Origin: Plakobranchus ocellatus
Lineage: Eukaryota > Mollusca > Gastropoda > Plakobranchidae
Length of the DNA: 20,495 nucleotides
NCBI GenBank assembly: GCA_019648995.1
Contig: BLXT01004584.1
Span: 345,199-365,693, forward strand
Reading direction: 5' to 3'
Shown: positions 1-10,568 of the stretch, piece after piece
How the letters are laid out: each line of letters starts with the position of its first letter
Position numbering within the stretch: position 1 is the first letter of the stretch
The notes under the pieces: model-generated
What the model saw: the letters and a program-made list of their open reading frames with translations, nothing else
The model's database searches: none
What the model was told of the DNA's origin: nothing
Translations under genes and position numbers: made by a program

Positions 1-118
1 TAGTAGTAGTAGTAGTAGTAGTAGTAATAGTAGTAGTAGTAGGAGGAGGAGGAGGAGGAGGAGGGGCAGGAAAAGGAGGAGCAGCAGCAGCAGCAGCGGC
101 GGCGGCGGCGGCGACGGC
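1..118. repeat. Compound triplet microsatellite (TAG, GAG, AGC, GGC)
   Basis: Successive blocks of TAG (1-43), GAG/AGG (43-65), AGC (about 79-96) and GGC (about 96-118) follow each other with little between them. All have period 3. The left end is cut by the window. No open frame of interest was assigned to it. Confidence 0.95.
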
Positions 119-2149
119 GAAGATGTTTTTTTACAACAACATGTAATGGTAGTACTGAGTGTAAACACAGGCTGACAACCCATCGCATCTTTTTGCTTTA
201 ATAATCTTTATCTTGAATATGTGGCTCATTTATTCACCTTACGCTTCAAACTCCTTATGCAAAGATTTATATTATAATGAAAAATTCAACTTATCTCATG
301 GCTAGGAAATGGTGAAGGCAAGATATTTTCAAGCGGCTGCTTCTTAGGAGAAAACTCAATGAAAAAAGATATAATTTTTCTATAGGAAAAGAATCAAAAT
401 GTTTAAATCCTTTATTTTTGGCAAGGCGCTAGTTTTGATGTAGGAAGATATGAAGATGCAAAGTTGAAAATACGTAAGATGATGATATGGTGGACTTACC
501 GGGTATTTCAGGTTTTTTGTTCTTTTTGGATGTTGTTTATCCACTGGCTGATGTTTCTCACAAATAAGAAGAGCTCTGATGGATATACAATACAATTTTC
601 ATGTAGAGGAAGAGCGTTAAACCATTTATACTTCTCCGAATCATATTTCATAAGGTATTAGATTGGCAATAGTTGCCTTCACATTTACCAACGTCACATT
701 TATAGGCATTTTGTTAAAAATTAATGGGCACACCTTTCGTAAAATAGCACCCTTTGATGGCTCTATAAAAGATGATCGAGTAGGGATGTAGAATTAACCA
801 TATTATGAGTTTTCTTGTGTTTTAAACATCATGATGAAAATCACAGTTCTAGATCTAGATCTGGATTATATCTTAGATCTACAGCAGAAACCATCAAACA
901 GAGTATAAGTTCACATCGACTGGCTATTTGAATCGTACATCTTGATTTAGACGATAGTTTTAAACTCCATTTTAACTAGCATTACTTCACTAAATGTCAA
1001 GGAAAAATTTTCTTTGTGAACAATATCATTAGCCGAAAAGAATTGGAAAATAATCCATGGAATAATGATTATAATGTGCTGACAAACCAACATTACAGAT
1101 ATGATCTTCACTTTTAGTTTGAAACAGTAACAACCGATTTACCGATTCAATAATTAAAGTCCTACGTTAAAAATATTGCTTAATTGTTTTGATTCTTGTT
1201 TCATAAATTGATAAAGGAATACTCAATTAAAGGCAAAAAATAAAATAAAATAAAATAAAATAAAATATGTTCATTATAATTAGTTCGATTTCAAATTTGC
1301 GCTAATTTTCCCACGATACTTACTCCGAGTTGTAATGCGCCAGCAAACGGTCATTACACCTGATCTTTTACCGATACGGAAGAACAAACTTTGGCCTTTG
1401 CAAGCCGAGTCTGAAATTACACACCTCACGCCCTGTAGCAGTAGTCCTTGGTATATCTCAATAAAAAAACTTTGGCCAAGAAGCTCTAGGTCAACATTTT
1501 TTTTTTTTTTACTAATGATGCCTTGGAATATAATGAGTCCAGCTCTTTTCTACCGCTTACTCTGGTGTATATTTTTTTTTAAAAGACAACGAGACAAAAA
1601 TCAATAAGGATTAGTTGTCTTGTTGAAAACAAATTTATGTACAATTTCATGTTTAGCAAAATGTGTTAATTTTCTACTTTGATGCTTTACAATCAGTTTT
1701 TTCTTGTCGTCAATTGTAAAAAGTTCAGAAATAGCCAAAGGCAGTTTAACAAAAAAAAAAAAAAAAAAAAAAATTCTTAATACATTAACCAAATGTTGTT
1801 TTCATTATTATAAAGAAGGCGAAAACCTGAGCAACAGAAAAATCCATTCTGAGAAAAAAAAATATCGTAAGTCGAGTCCATTGCAAGTTAACGAGTGATT
1901 ATTTTGGTTATGATAAGGACAAAGAGTATAAAGAGAGACCGGAGTGACATATAAATAAACTTATAATATCGCCAGCATGGGACCATAGCTTTGAGGTAAT
2001 AAAAAGAAATAATTGTAATAAACTGATATCAACCTAAAATAGATTTAAAAATTGAATCTCAATTAAGTAGTCAAAGAGAGCCTCAAAAGTTACATGTAGG
2101 TTAAAGATACCGACGGTTAATGTCCGACAGGAGTTGTTACAATGTTATA
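119..2149. other. AT-rich stretch without a recognisable gene
   Basis: No reading frame here resembles a protein I know. It contains a CTAGAT cluster at 848-862, an AAAAT pentamer array at about 1236-1266, a T14 run at 1497-1510 and an A23 run at 1751-1773. Short open frames are low-complexity or lie across the homopolymers and look like chance. The last part may include the eroded 5' end of the gypsy element that follows, but I could not find a long terminal repeat by comparing this stretch with the sequence past 7250. Confidence 0.6.
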
Positions 2150-2640
2150 AAAATTTGAAGGACATTACCTACGTTCAGAGGGTATCAGTTTTGGACCTTC
2201 TCTAGAATAGGAGGCATATACTCTAAGGACAACTGACTCACTTGCAATAGTTACCTGGACGGTGAAAATTTGCTGAGCAAGGAAACATGATATTCGACAA
2301 GATTGTTTACTCAGGAGTATGAAAGCTGCTGAAAAAGAAACTTCTTGGGGAAGAGAATCTAGATCCGAAGAAAGTTAAAAAATTGTGTCTAGTGTTTGAG
2401 TTAACCCAGGCATACTTGAAAACGCTGGTCCAAAAGAAAGCAGACAAGGACATATATCTAACTTCCGAGAAAACGCCTCTCATCCACACAGCGGACGGAA
2501 AAAAGCCACAGTATAGCTTGTGATTGAATACACCAACCAAGAAAATGCCTAGCCTATGTTTCAAATGCAAAGCAAGGTATCACTTCGCAACCGTTGCGCA
2601 AGGTCTGAAAGTGAACAATCTGAAATAGGAAACATGAACT
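2150..2640 (+). pseudogene. Gypsy gag remnant with CCHC zinc knuckle
   Basis: In shifting + frames, 2285-2420 reads like the end of a retrotransposon capsid (a DKIVYSGV block, then LGEENLDPKKV and KLCLVFELTQAYLKTL), matching the usual gag pattern of an RDKIV-type block followed by LLxEexLTLxKa. A zinc knuckle starts at about 2558: CFKCKARYHFATV, with the expected fourth cysteine only in the +1 frame (CARSE), so a one-base shift breaks the CCHC box. Capsid and nucleocapsid would package element RNA. Upstream of 2280 the homology is weak and the start is a guess. Confidence 0.7.
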
Positions 2641-2990
2641 TCTGGGTTTGGGAAATCACTGTCAATACGTTAGACCATGCACAATGGACGATGGAGGTCA
2701 AAGCATGTGATTTTACGATCAATATGAAAGACACTATACCATTCCCGCTAAATTTTGAGACAAAGAAAGAGAACCCCAACACTGCGAAATCCAGATTCAT
2801 ATTGAAAGCATTTGGCAACACTATAATTTGAGATGATGGAATTGTCATGTTCCGATATAAAGAGGTGCCAAGGAAATACTAACTGAAGCATTTATTACAA
2901 AAGCTCCAACTATATCAATTTTAAGGCTACAAGGATAAACAAAAGTAAGACTGGTGGAAAAGATGTAAAGGGGAAGTTGATATAGACAAA
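2641..2990 (+). pseudogene. Gypsy protease-like remnant
   Basis: This lies between the zinc knuckle and RT, where the aspartic protease of a gypsy element belongs. The frame from about 2600 to 2830 reads QWTMEVKACDFTINMKDT; the last residues sit where the catalytic DTG of the family is expected, and the glycine is replaced (DTI). Downstream frames give LKAFGNTI and then EILTEAFITKAPTISIL, resembling the protease-to-RT linker of these polyproteins. It is broken by a stop at 2829 and by frame changes. The assignment rests mainly on position and would need profile searching. Confidence 0.45.
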
Positions 2991-2999
2991 TGCCATCAA

Positions 3000-3960
3000 G
3001 GAAGAAAGCACATAAGAGCCACCTGGCATAACAGAAATAAAGGATAAGTATGCCAACATGTATAAAGGCATTGTGTCCAGAACAAAATGAAATAAAAGAG
3101 AATGGAAGGCCTGTCATACAAACTCCTCGAGGAATTCCTCCAGTTACTTTGTCTGCTCTAAAGAAAGGGCTGAAAGAGGTTGAGGAAAATGGCATCATGG
3201 AATCTATTGAGGAGCCGACGGATTGCGTGCTTCATCTCGTCATTGCTCAAATTGTGGATCATTATGATCGTGCCTGAATTCAAAGCAACGTTATCAAAAT
3301 GTGGAAAGGGAAAAATTCCAAACCCGACATTTGAACAAATTTTTCCCCGGTTGGGAGGAAAGAGAGTTTTTTTTTAAATTATTTTTTAAAACGAAATTAG
3401 ACCATAAAGATGCCTGGTGCCAGATAAAAATAAACAGGCTTATTTCTCGGCTGCGGACATCCCCTATACATTTGAGAGATATTGCTTCAAGCCAAATGCC
3501 ATTCTAAATCTCAAGAACTTAGAAATACTCCAACAGAGATAACTGAGACATTTTGGAGACTCAGTACGACTGCACATCTTCCATGATGACCTATTGATTG
3601 CCACTTCGAATGATCATGAATATGATTACATCTTGAAGAAAGTTCTACACAAGCTAGAGCCTAATGTCAAAATTGAATTTTGCAAAATTAATGTAGCTTG
3701 GAAAGGAAGAAGCAAAGCACATAGGAAAAAAAATCAGTGAAGAAAGCATTAAATCAGATCCAAGAAAGGGAGAACTAAATGGAGATGCCGCCCCTTGTCC
3801 ATAACCAGGATTTCATAGACTGACAGGAATACTCAATTTCCTAAGCTCTTTCATCACAGATATGTCTACTTTCACAGCGCTACTGAGATGCCATCTAAAG
3901 AAAGAAGTCCACTCCAGTGGCAATGTGAGCAGCAGGCAGCCTTTAAGGTAGTATGGTTTC
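3000..3960 (+). pseudogene. Gypsy reverse transcriptase remnant
   Basis: RT motifs can be followed across three frames. Near 3108-3220 there is RPVIQTPRGIPP and then a block ending in EEPTDCV, the entry motif of gypsy RT (usually PxRR(I/V)P...VEEPTDWV). At 3320-3440 come PTFEQIFPRLGGKRVF and KLDHKDAWCQIKIN, matching the usual PTxEEI...KLDxxxGYWQI. The catalytic box is at 3579-3602, IFHDDLLIA, with FHDD where F/YVDD is normal. At about 3810-3950 the connection region is visible (HRLTGILNFLSSFI and QCEQQAAFK). The substrate would have been element RNA. Many stops, frameshifts and the degenerate LRICLDP motif show that it is dead. Confidence 0.88.
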
Positions 3961-4440
3961 AGTTCTGGATCTAAGACGGCAGACTACTAGTGAAAATCCA
4001 ATGTCATGTTTCCTCAAGGAGAGATTGTCTCTTTGCAAGAGAGCAAACCTATAGCATTTACCAGCTTAACTTGACGGGCAAGAAAACAAAGAACGCACGA
4101 ATTGGGAGAGAAATGCTAGCCCTAGTATTTGCAGCCGAAAGATTTAATCATTAGACATGGACAAGAAAAAAAAAGTTGAGAGTGACCATAGACCATTGAA
4201 GATTATCACCCAGAGGTCAGCGCAGAAAGCTTCACAAGTTTGTAGGCTATGGTACTCAGACTCATTAAAAGCATACTATGGTCTTTACAAATGTACATAG
4301 TTGAAGCGCTTGATCGGGCATACATATCCAAGAAACAGAGCTCGAGAAGGAAAAAAAATGAAGGAGAAGCTGTACTTAGGGTCATGTCCGCATCTGTATT
4401 CTACCAGCTACTCCAAAGAAATTACTGAAAATTAGGGAAA
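3961..4440 (+). pseudogene. Gypsy RNase H and tether remnant
   Basis: At 4033-4065 the frame reads LQESKPIAFTS, the usual 'xxQxGKPIAFxS' RNase H strand. It is followed near 4107-4145 by REMLALVFAAERF and near 4175-4260 by a VTIDH-type block that corresponds to the family SDHxPL motif. A shifted frame then gives MVLRLIKS and finally YIVEALDRAYI at about 4290, equivalent to the tether end (HxADALSRA). Stop codons interrupt the blocks. This is the last recognisable gypsy segment before the poly-A run at 4484-4503. Confidence 0.8.
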
Positions 4441-5290
4441 AGACTACATATGATGGAAATCTACAAGCCATAAGGGAGAAACTAAAAAAAAAAAAAAAAA
4501 AAACAGCACAAGGCCGCTCATTCAGGCCAAAATGTGGACACTTAGTTTTAACCCCATTACGAAATCAATATGATATACCACACCTGAATGGTTTCGTGCG
4601 CAGGGAAGTGGTATAAATTTAGCTTGATGAGCAGTCCCTGATTTTTTTCTTTGATTTTAGTTCAAATACCACCCTTTATACTCAACTTTCTCCATTTCGT
4701 TACACTCTGTTCTTGTTGTATTTGCGATTCTACTGAAAGGAAACATGTGGATTTCGCAACACAGCCAACTCTGTTAGTTTTAAATGATGTGGGTTGTTTT
4801 CCTCTAAACAAAGGGTACAATTTTGCACAGAAATTTTTCTCACTGTTTATTAATCTATTTGCTGGATTTTTAACTTAACGATTATCTCCATAAAGCGCAT
4901 TTTATGGGAAAGTTACTTTGAAAAATAAGCTGGAATGTTAATTTTATCATTTTATTTTAAGGTTTTAAAAATGAGCATTGAGTAAAAAAGTTAATACAGA
5001 AACCTGGCACTTCTGATAAAACTATCATAATCATTTTTTTCGTTGTATGCTGAGGAATTCAATATATAAATCACAAATTGTCGTCAGGTTAATCAAGAAA
5101 TATTTCACCATGCAAACCCTCTCTGCCACATAATTCACAATCGTTTTACACAGTTAACCCATTTGATAAACATGAAATAAACACAATGCAACAAAACATA
5201 GGATGAGTGCGTGAGTTTACAAAAACGATGCTAGCCATAGCGTAATTCCAAAACTTCATTTTCTGGAACTTATTGCACCCAGTGGTTTGA

Positions 5291-5360
5291 CATTCTACTG
5301 TTTCTATAAAACTAAACTGAGCTTAGACTGAAACAAGCCTGTAGGACAGGATGGCCAACA
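5291..5360 (+). repeat. 70-bp direct repeat, copy 1
   Basis: This matches 5604-5673 with five mismatches in 70 positions and no gap by my alignment. The copies start CATTC and end CCAACA and share the core GAGCTTAGACTGAAACAAGC. They are spaced 313 bp apart. Confidence 0.9.
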
Positions 5361-5603
5361 GATAGGACTTAGGCATTAAGATGCATGGTGGGCAGTGTGT
5401 TGAGTGCTGCATTCCTCCATTACAAAATTAAAGCACCAGGCTCAAGGCACGAGGTGAGCAGAAGACAAAATTAAATCAGTGATACGGTCACATTCACAGC
5501 CCAAGTCTGTCCAAGTTTTCTTTTATTAACTATTAAGTGCAGTGAAACGTGGAAACTTTAAGCGACTTTACAGTTCTTTGACCTTGGACAAAACTGGCTA
5601 CAT

Positions 5604-5673
5604 CATTCCACTGTTTCTATATAACTAAATTGAGCTTAGACTGAAACAAGCCTGTAGGACAAGATGACCAACA
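5604..5673 (+). repeat. 70-bp direct repeat, copy 2
   Basis: Partner of 5291-5360, in the same orientation. The sequence between the copies does not obviously repeat, so this looks like two copies of one short dispersed unit, or the repeated edges of an approximately 380-bp element, rather than a tandem array. Confidence 0.9.
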
Positions 5674-6344
5674 AATTCTGTGTGCGTTAACTCAATTGTT
5701 AAACTTCCGAACACTTTGTTCACTCTAAACTATGAATACTGAAGGATTGCTGTAGAGGTGATCCCTTTACCATTTAGAATGTGTAAATCTAAAGCTAAAT
5801 CCTAACAATTTCTCAGCCAGGAAAAGAAATTTATTATCCCTAACATTGTACGGAAGTAACTTGATAGAGTTATCTTTTGTTTTTACTTCAATGGTCTTTT
5901 TTGCCACCACACAGTCTCTGTTGAGGCAGTGTAATATTCTGTAACTCTGGTCATAAACAATTTTCCAGTATAGCTCTACTTGTCTTTGAAAGGAAATGAA
6001 TATGGTATGTACATATAGAATAAATTTTCTGAGAAAAAAAAAGGTGATCTATTCAAATGAAGTAAAATTTAATGAGTAGTTCATTTTCGTAAAATTGTAC
6101 ATATGACAAAAAAACAAAACTCACCTATTAATATACCCTTTTTTATCCTTTTAAATATATGGGTCAAATTTGGTTTAAAAAAAGCTTTTTAGTTATATTA
6201 GTTCTGAGGCTGTAACTTTTTAAATACTGTCCCTGATCTTAAAATATTTGCTGAACTGCAGAATTTAAAGGACACAGCCTGGTTGTGGCTGAGTGAATAC
6301 TACGGGTTGTCAAATGACAACAAATTCAAGAAAACTAAAAGACT

Positions 6345-7250
6345 ATTGATAAACTGCTGGGTACGACCATTCTGAAATCTGCGACATAGTCTCTAAATAG
6401 AGAGCGACATTATTTTCTTGTATGAAAATAGAATGGCTGTCTGAAAGAAGATATCTTACATAAGTTTCACGGACGCCTCTTGGGATAGGAAAAACGCAAA
6501 TCCAGTGTGCGTCAAGTTCTAGAAAAGCAACAGAAGAGAGCCTATGATTCCTCACGAGACACCCGAAAAACTATGCGCCAAGCTGGGGGCAGGCAATGTA
6601 AAGTTTGCACAATACGACTGTCTTCTGGAGATTTACTATTTTTCCAAATATCCTTAGAAGGAAAAAAAAAGTATCCATATATCCTGAAGCAGCCAGAGAA
6701 CCCATCAAGACAACAGGGTATCACAACTGTGTTATGATCCATTCTAGCTGCACATGGAATCCCTGATGAATTGATTGCAGACATAATGTCGTTCAATAGC
6801 TTTGAAATAAGCCGATTTACGAATGAATGGGGATTAAAGATCACATATAGCAGTCCTAGATATTCACAATCTAATGCACAGAGTGAGCACTTTGTATATT
6901 GCTGGTGCGCAAGGCAATAAGAAAAAAAATAGACGCCAATCTAGCGATTCTGCCATTTCGTAATACTTCTCTGTACAGGACTAAAACGTTTCCTGAACAA
7001 CTTTGAATTCATCTAAGTTCCAAGACCAAATACCAATAATTCCAAAACCACTGAAGCCAATTTATGCAGACGGGGCCTACCCAATGATCAAGAAACGCCA
7101 AGAATAATACTAAGATCATGAGAAAAGGGTGAGCATCAGTTTATGAAATACCACAATGCTACAAAAGGAAAAAGAATCGCTCTAAGATGAAACAAGAGCT
7201 GCACCAATTCCAGTCCAAAACCAACGAATCCCGTTTCAGTTAATGTCATG
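6345..7250 (+). pseudogene. Gypsy integrase remnant
   Basis: From about 6395, shifting frames give FLYENRMAV, then KKILHKFHGRLLG (the zone of the integrase N-terminal zinc-binding domain), and REPMIPHETPEKL followed by KFAQYDCLLEIYYFSKYP, the first strands of the DDE catalytic core. Near 6749-6784 the frame reads AAHGIPDELIAD, the second catalytic Asp region. At about 6820-6885 NEWGLKITYSSPRYSQSNAQ is followed by SE, containing the catalytic Glu. The first Asp appears lost (GAG where GAD is usual). Frames after 6950 give ILPFRNTSL, as in the family, then degrade. It would have joined element DNA to the genome but is multiply frameshifted and inactive. Confidence 0.85.
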
Positions 7251-8829
7251 ACCGACAATCCAGCACCAAATGTGTCAATTAGTGGTGCTGATAACAACAT
7301 ATCATCTTTACCTCAGACAGAATCCATTATCGTCAGCCGCACAATATTTCAACACGACAAACACATATTTACAGGAAATTACAGATAATACGTCCATCTT
7401 CTCATTTTTCATAAAAATACAACATGCTTTTAAACGGTTAAAAACAGTTTGCACTATGACACCACCAGCATCTTAAAAAAGTGCTGCAATTATACTGACA
7501 AAGAGAGGACAAAATGAGCAATATCCTCAAAAATATTAATATCTGTGACTTTTTTAACTTGTTACATTCGATTCGGCATGTAAAAAACTTGAGATCTAAA
7601 TCTAGTTTAGATTTTCGATCTACATTCCAGGCCTATCAATTAGATAAGTAGTATCATTTTGCAATAAAAATTGTCTGCAATTTTGCAACACTAATGAAGT
7701 AACTCGATGCACTATACTTGACGCAATACTCTTATTTTTTACAAGTTGCCGATGTGGGCAGATCAATGAAGAAAATAAAATTTTAATATTAAAACGGATA
7801 TCTACCGTATTTCGAAACGATAGCCGATAGCTATGTTGTCAAGAAAGCGGCAAGAGCGATGAAAAAGACTGCTGGAAAATACGACGACTTAGTATATAAA
7901 AAAATATAAGCGGTTCCCTACCCCTTGTCAGATAGAGCATTTTCACTCTCAGCAGCGGGCCGCTATAGTTTAGTCTCGCTGTGCTATTGGCTGAAAAACA
8001 GCAAATCAGGAAATAAATATTTGTAGGAGCACAATAATTACTAATCGTTAATTGGCTTATTTTAAAACTTAAATAGGCACTAAATGAGATAAAAAAAAAT
8101 TACAGTGCTTCAGTTTAATATAGCGAAACAATATTTTCAATTTTAAATTACTCTTTTCTTATCAACGCTAATTAAAAAAATCTATTGCATTTCTTGTGGC
8201 TCTTCTTGAATGACAAACGCATGGAAAAAACCTGATAATTTGAGCATTATGATACGTATATACGTGGATAATCAGTCAAGACATGTGCACCAATGGTAAG
8301 TAAGTAGAGCTAGGTACGCAGATTCCCTATACAAAGTCAGTCGGAGCGTCTTACTCTACAACTAATATCTACAGAATATGGCTTAACTCCTTAGAAAAAC
8401 AAGGGTAAAGCAATTTATAAATTAAGAGGTTTTTAATAAAAAAGAAGATGAAATATCTACTAATAACTTTAAGTTAAGAAAAGTCTATATCCCTTAAAAA
8501 AAAAACCAACCAAAAAACATATGTCCAGATCTCGTTACAACTTAGTGAAAGTTAATGGGAGAAAATGTCAAGGCCTTAATGGTGGTAAACTATCTCTGAA
8601 GAAATATGAAGAGCTGCTTAAATTGTAAAGTGTATTTGAATCGCACAGACTTGTGTCTAAGTGGTATAACTTATGTGCGTTACTTGACGTTAATTCTTAA
8701 TTAACTCAAAGGGTTGATCCTTGATATTAACAGAAAGACGCCTCGAAGGCAGGTGAATAACAAGGACAAAAGGAAATATTCGTAGAGTTTTCAAATCATA
8801 GTCTACTCTTGGGTAACACTTACACCGCG
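7251..8829. other. AT-rich stretch without a recognisable gene
   Basis: It probably begins with the worn tail of the gypsy element. A purine stretch at about 7500-7513 (AAAGAGAGGACAAAA-like) is directly followed by TG, which would suit a polypurine tract at the start of a 3' LTR, but no matching 5' LTR was found. AGATCTAAATCTAG sequences lie at about 7591-7622. A 35-codon frame from ATG 8521 to TAA 8628 (starts MSRSRYNLVKVNGRKCQGL) is open but matches nothing I know. The rest shows no motif. Confidence 0.5.
7891..7975 (+). promoter_or_regulatory. Candidate TATA-type core promoter
   Basis: GTATATAAA at 7892-7900 is followed after about 30-50 bases by a locally GC-richer segment with TTTTCACTCTCAGCAG (7939-7954), which could hold an initiator. 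The setting after the integrase remnant would fit the promoter of a gypsy 3' LTR. In AT-rich DNA such a TATA match is common, so this is only a candidate. Confidence 0.25.
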
Positions 8830-8831
8830 AC

Positions 8832-8835
<4 letters not shown>

Positions 8836-8909
<74 letters not shown>

Positions 8910-8960
8910 NNCCTCCTCCTCCTCCTCCTCCTCCTCATCATCATCATCATCATCATCATA
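8836..8960. repeat. CAT/CCT microsatellite with assembly gap
   Basis: A CAT (ATC) array runs from about 8836 to 8909, then NN at 8910-8911, then a CCT array to about 8935 and CAT again to about 8958. The phase and motif change at the Ns indicate that the true length and order are unknown here. Confidence 0.97.
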
Positions 8961-9149
8961 GATTCACATTTCTTATATAAGTCTTTTTATACTCCTTTTC
9001 TTATCTTAGGCATTTAATTAGGCAAGGAGACGATGAAATAATTTTTTACAGAACAAAAATCTGATAGAACCTTATTCAATAACTTAAGGTATGTAGTAGA
9101 ATGACGACGAGCTAAATATAATATATGTAAAATACGATATTTTAGTAGT

Positions 9150-9205
9150 CAGTGGAAATGTACCAAAATTTTGAATTATAAGACTTCGAATTATTAAAAG
9201 GGGCA
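9150..9205 (-). repeat. Possible terminal inverted repeat of the Tigger/pogo element
   Basis: CAGTGGAAATGTACC begins at 9150 and is followed by GAATTATAAGACTTCGAATTATT. pogo/Tigger elements commonly start CAGT and carry TTCGAA-type subterminal motifs, and this lies where the 3' end of the adjacent transposase remnant should be. There is no clean TA duplication next to it and no partner was found past 9900. Confidence 0.35.
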
Positions 9206-9385
9206 AAATTCGGGGGTCTAAAACACCACTAATTACTACCGGGTTAGTTCCCTTTTATCAGAAAAAAAATTGACGAACAGAACGGACTTTCTCTCCTGCT
9301 TTAATACTCATGGAACCCAAACCCATTTCCACTTTTTTTGGGGGGGGGGGCCTGAAAAGGGCCGTTGTTGTATTTATTATTGTCC

Positions 9386-9654
9386 TTAGTTGACAACTTT
9401 ATTCTTAAAGTGGTCAGTGATGACAGTCTGCCTGGCTCTCTTCATAACATGGTCTTCAAATGAAAATTCAAAAGAAAGAAATGAGCTGCTCATGTCATCA
9501 GCGCCTTGCTCGATGACAAACTTTTTTTAAAGTCAGCAGTACTGATCTGGCTTCTGCTGCGGTAGTGGGAGCCGTCTCTTCTTCATCTTCTTCACTATCT
9601 GATTTGTCCTGCCTGAGGTCGGCAGCTATTTGCTGGATGCTGGTCTCCTCTGCA
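9386..9654 (-). pseudogene. Tigger/pogo-type transposase, C-terminal remnant
   Basis: On the minus strand the frame reads EETSIQQIAADLRQ, an acidic run SDSEEDEEET and then AAEARSVLLTLKK. After a frame change in the T/A run near 9523-9530 it continues FVIEQGADDMSS, FEDHVMKRARQTVITDHF and stops at TAA (9386-9388). The order of acidic linker, 'A..AL..L..(F/Y)(I/V)EQ', then a basic 'RQT.ITD(F/H)F' end is that of the C-terminus of Tigger/jerky-like (DDE_1) transposases, known to me from the family. The N-terminal DNA-binding and DDE regions are not seen upstream, so only the tail is preserved. A frameshift disables it. Confidence 0.7.
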
Positions 9655-10568
9655 GTGGGGACATCCTCTATCTATGTAAAGAAAAGAGCCTAATGTACTA
9701 TCCAACGGGACTACTCCTTGAGCCGATCAAGGAGACAACATCTCGGTCTTCTTCTTGTGAAGTCTCGTTCAAGGCGTCTTGTTACAACGTTATAGGTGGG
9801 AATTTGGTTCATGAGGAGAACGATACCCCCTCCATGCTTAGGAGACTTAATAAAATCACCACAGCAAAGCGCCGCTCCCAGGTGCCGTGATTAATCACCT
9901 GCCGGTATTAGATCTGACAACCGCCGGGCCTCTTATCGCGCTAAGTGCTCTGTACATAGGAATTGTCCTGAAATCGGCTAAAATTTCCTGCCTTTAGCCT
10001 GCCAAAAAACAAAACCCAAGGTCTGAAGCACGATGGAGTTTGGTATCATTCGAAAGATCATTTTCTCCATTATAAGACGCACTAAAATTTATACTGGTGC
10101 CCCTAAATTCGGCGATTCTATTAACTTTTTTCCTTGGTGTATGTTAGTTAAGAAACAAATGTGATTATTTTGTGATTTTTTACAGTGGGTATTGAAATTA
10201 TATATTTACTTAAAACTGTGCTGATTAATTTTATACATTTTAGTATTTGTGATTAGAACATGGTTTTATGTTTTTTGTGCGCAAAGAACTTTAAGTGCGG
10301 ACTTTTACAAAATTTTATATGAATTTTTTTTTTGTGAAGGTTACAGGTAACACTGATCACGGAAGGCCTACTTTTCTATCTAGACACAGTTTCAGATCGC
10401 TTTCATCTATTTCATCTACAAAAAAAAAAAAAAAAATACTTTCTGAGAACAAAATACTAAACAAAACTGCATCACACACCACAAGTTTACCACGGCCGTA
10501 GTTGTATTGGCAATCACAGTCACAAGTATTTCAAAACAAATGTTCACAAACAACTTATAAGAGACCTT
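9655..10568. other. Intervening sequence, no confident gene
   Basis: 9660-9990 is richer in GC than its surroundings and holds an open + frame (9630-9890) and minus-strand reading with many Arg residues, neither of which I recognise. ATTATAAGACGCAC at about 10070-10083 resembles ends of some DNA transposons, but no partner was found. Sequence from 10140 to 10560 is AT-rich with an A15-type run at about 10420-10435. The left part of the interrupted gene at 10569 might begin earlier, but I cannot support it. Confidence 0.45.

Larger units (their letters stand above)
4484..6340. other. Probable insertion of unrelated AT-rich DNA inside gypsy
   Basis: A run of 20 A (4484-4503) marks the left edge. 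From there to about 6340 no gypsy homology is seen, although the integrase N-terminal zone should follow within a few hundred bases. The sequence GAAACTAAAA (4478-4487) on the left resembles GAAAACTAAAAG (6330-6341) on the right and could be a diverged target duplication. Inside are a 70-bp repeat pair and an inverted repeat GTTGTCA-AA-TGACAAC (6306-6321). No protein was recognised; the longest frame (4651-4878 +) has no motif. Confidence 0.45.
2150..7250 (+). mobile_element. Decayed Ty3/gypsy-type LTR retrotransposon, interrupted
   Basis: Remnants occur in the order gag, protease-like, reverse transcriptase, RNase H, integrase, which is the Ty3/gypsy order (Copia would have integrase before RT). 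The resemblance is to the multi-copy gypsy polyproteins of invertebrates often annotated as K02A2.6-like; that comparison is from memory. Every domain carries stops and frameshifts, so no product is made. The gap between the end of RNase H (about 4330) and the integrase N-terminal zone (about 6430) is roughly 2.1 kb where a few hundred bases are expected, which points to a later insertion. Boundaries are approximate and no LTR pair was identified. Confidence 0.85.

Noticed and set aside
1601..1898. Overlapping frames on both strands around the A23 run
   Set aside because: Both are built across a homopolymer (poly-Lys or poly-Phe) and lack any motif.
2561..3198. Minus-strand frames of 95 and 117 codons opposite the gypsy gag-RT region
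   Set aside because: The plus strand carries recognisable retrotransposon motifs in order; these are antisense shadows.
840..8000. A long-terminal-repeat pair for the gypsy element
   Set aside because: CTAGAT-rich stretches at 848 and 7591 are similar only in that short motif; the surrounding sequences do not align by eye.
8836..8960. Regular spaced repeats considered as a CRISPR array
   Set aside because: It is a continuous triplet microsatellite with no spacers, in a eukaryotic setting.
9655..9900. tRNA-like or SINE head in the GC-richer stretch
   Set aside because: No A-box/B-box pair or cloverleaf could be found.
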